Source: JBHIER01 sp046760705 [NCBI: bacterium]
GTDB taxonomy: Bacteria > JBHIER01 > G020348925
Assembly (NCBI GenBank): GCA_046760705.1
Contig: JBHIER010000191.1
Coordinates: forward strand, 1-6,756
Direction of reading: 5' to 3'
DNA: 6,756 bases
The notes under the pieces were generated by a model. The model was not told where the DNA came from. It did not search any database and worked only from the letters and a program-made list of their open reading frames with translations. Each line of letters opens with the position of its first letter. Position 1 is the first letter of the stretch. Shown here piece by piece: positions 5,831 to 6,756 of the stretch. Both the position numbers and the translations under genes were made by a program.

Positions 5831-5847
5831 TTGGCACAGAAATTGCA
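5831..5847 (+). promoter_or_regulatory. Sigma-54 (-24/-12) promoter of the response regulator-cytochrome operon
   Basis: TTGGCACA-GAAA-TTGCA has GG at 5833-5834 and GC at 5845-5846, 12 bp apart, and departs from the consensus only at the last base of the -24 element. The predicted start is near 5858, leaving a leader of about 57 bases before the TTG start at 5915. Confidence 0.88.
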
Positions 5848-5914
5848 CCTATCATCAAATTTGGACGCATTGTTACTGTTATTGTTAATCAAGATTAGGA
5901 CAAGGAGTTTTGCC

Positions 5915-6292
5915 TTGTCAGAGCCTAAAACGATATTAGTTGCCACGAATGATTCTGAGACGGAAAGGGAATTGACCAATGTTCTCACAGAGGGTTACAT
6001 TGTGAGAACGGTGGAGAGCAGCAGTGAGGCTTTGCTCACCCTTTTGGAAAAGGACATAGATCTAATTGTCATTGATCTCAGTATCGACGGTATGACGGGC
6101 TTGGAAACGATACCCATCATCAGGAGAACGAGACCCAAAATCCCCTTGATTGTCCTATCCGACGACGACTCGGTGGAAACCGGAAGCAAGGTCGCCCAGG
6201 AAGGAGTCTTCTATTATGCTTTGAAGCCTTTGAATGCGGCGGAACTCGAACAGGTTGCAAAAGCGGCCCTCAAATCCAGCACTAAATCTTAA
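5915..6292 (+). CDS. Single-domain (CheY-like) response regulator
   Basis: This is a 125-residue cytoplasmic receiver domain with no output domain. It would act by phosphorylation-dependent protein contact or as a phosphorelay intermediate. The receiver fold is clear: TILVATND at strand 1, phospho-acceptor D54 in IVIDLSIDGMTG, S82 in LIVLSD, Y101 in the switch region and the K104-P105 pair. The acidic pair of strand 1 is N12-D13 rather than two acids, which may alter magnesium binding. The TTG start at 5915 is chosen because AAGGAG (5902-5907) lies 7 bases upstream and the domain begins at once; a longer frame reaches into the promoter at 5831 and cannot be real. It is the first gene after the second sigma-54 promoter and lies 91 bases before the second cytochrome, so the two are probably co-transcribed. 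The partner kinase is not visible. Confidence 0.85.
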   Translation: MSEPKTILVATNDSETERELTNVLTEGYIVRTVESSSEALLTLLEKDIDLIVIDLSIDGMTGLETIPIIRRTRPKIPLIVLSDDDSVETGSKVAQEGVFYYALKPLNAAELEQVAKAALKSSTKS

Positions 6293-6383
6293 GGCCTGAG
6301 AGAAGAAAGGAGGGATGCAAAAGATGGGTATACACTGCATGAAAAACAGCACCATAAATCCGAAAGAGAAAGGAGGTGAGAGT

Positions 6384-6756
6384 ATGAGAAGAGTTCTAAC
6401 GGTATCATCCCTGGCCGCAGCTATGGTTTTCGCTTTGGTGTCTGTTTCGCTCGGAGCTGGAGAGTCGCCAGTGGTGACCGGTGAGATTTTGGCCAAAGTG
6501 GCTCAGATGTTGGCCGATAGATCCGGGGACTACGCCGGAAGCGATGTCTGCCTGGTATGCCATGAATTACCAGCGATTGGCGAGGAATATTTGATTACTA
6601 CATGGCAGAATACCTTGCACGCCCAGCCCATCCGCGATCCCGACCAAGATCCGGGAGTCCTTCCGGACAACGACTTCAAAGTGGGTCTGGATCTATCCAC
6701 TGATCCGGATTTCAGTCAGTACGGGGCTAATGCGCCGGTATTGAGCTACGATGGTG
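6384..6756 (+). CDS. Second exported multiheme c-type cytochrome, N-terminal part (cut by window end)
   Basis: The visible 124 residues start with a signal peptide (MRRVLTVSSLAAAMVFALV, ending near SLGAG) followed by a normal heme motif, C56-L-V-C59-H60, in the context YAGSDVCLVCHE. The order heme motif, W-x-N-TLH, a short acidic-proline stretch and then F-x-QYGANAP parallels the N-terminus of the cytochrome at 3533 (CYCH, then W-G-A-TLHH). The two are therefore probably paralogues. GGAGG at 6372-6376, 7 bases before ATG, supports this start. In-frame ATGs at 6315 and 6324 would put a polar extension ahead of the signal peptide and are less likely. It probably shares the sigma-54 transcript with the response regulator. 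Total heme number and any dockerin or sorting domain lie outside the window. Confidence 0.85.
   Translation, partial: MRRVLTVSSLAAAMVFALVSVSLGAGESPVVTGEILAKVAQMLADRSGDYAGSDVCLVCHELPAIGEEYLITTWQNTLHAQPIRDPDQDPGVLPDNDFKVGLDLSTDPDFSQYGANAPVLSYDG

Noticed and set aside
5831-5914. Longer N-terminus for the response regulator starting at TTG 5831
   Set aside because: That start lies inside the sigma-54 promoter, upstream of the predicted transcript start, and the extra 28 residues are not part of a receiver fold. The TTG at 5915 has a well-placed AAGGAG.
6315-6383. Earlier in-frame ATG starts (6315, 6324) for the second cytochrome
   Set aside because: They would place a polar segment before the signal peptide; the ATG at 6384 has the better-placed GGAGGTGA and a typical signal sequence.

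Overview
The window looks like part of a Gram-negative genome of the FCB type (Bacteroidota, Ignavibacteria, Caldithrix, KSB1 or Zixibacteria-like lineages). The main evidence is a C-terminal type IX secretion sorting domain with the YPNPFNP signature, combined with type I dockerin modules, multiheme c-type cytochromes and sigma-54 promoters. The phylum cannot be fixed from this sequence alone.

Layout, left to right. The first 51 bases are the tail of a gene ending like the Fis-type helix-turn-helix of a sigma-54 activator. Next is a 688-residue secreted protein (217-2283) made of 14 beta-propeller repeats and a dockerin. A spacer with a perfect 18-bp palindrome leads to a broken AbiEi-type antitoxin fragment (about 2497-2844). 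From 2926 the window shows two copies of one regulatory cassette. Each has paired TGYGACA-type sites, a conserved stretch, and a -24/-12 sigma-54 promoter at the same distance. Copy A (promoter 3167-3183) precedes a long leader and a 635-residue cytochrome (3533-5440). That protein has six canonical and two abnormal heme motifs, a dockerin and a type IX sorting domain. A strong terminator follows (5459-5500). Copy B (promoter 5831-5847) drives a single-domain response regulator (5915-6292) and a second cytochrome, cut by the window end (6384 onward).

Inferred biology: this is a sigma-54-controlled locus for exported multiheme cytochromes, switched on by an enhancer-binding protein that reads the paired upstream sites. 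The two cytochrome units appear to have arisen by duplication of a promoter-plus-cytochrome cassette, with a CheY-like regulator present only in the second. Dockerins on both the propeller protein and the cytochrome suggest that these exported proteins may be docked onto a shared scaffold. That would be a cell-surface electron-transfer assembly organised like a cellulosome. No cohesin is visible here, so this last point is speculation.
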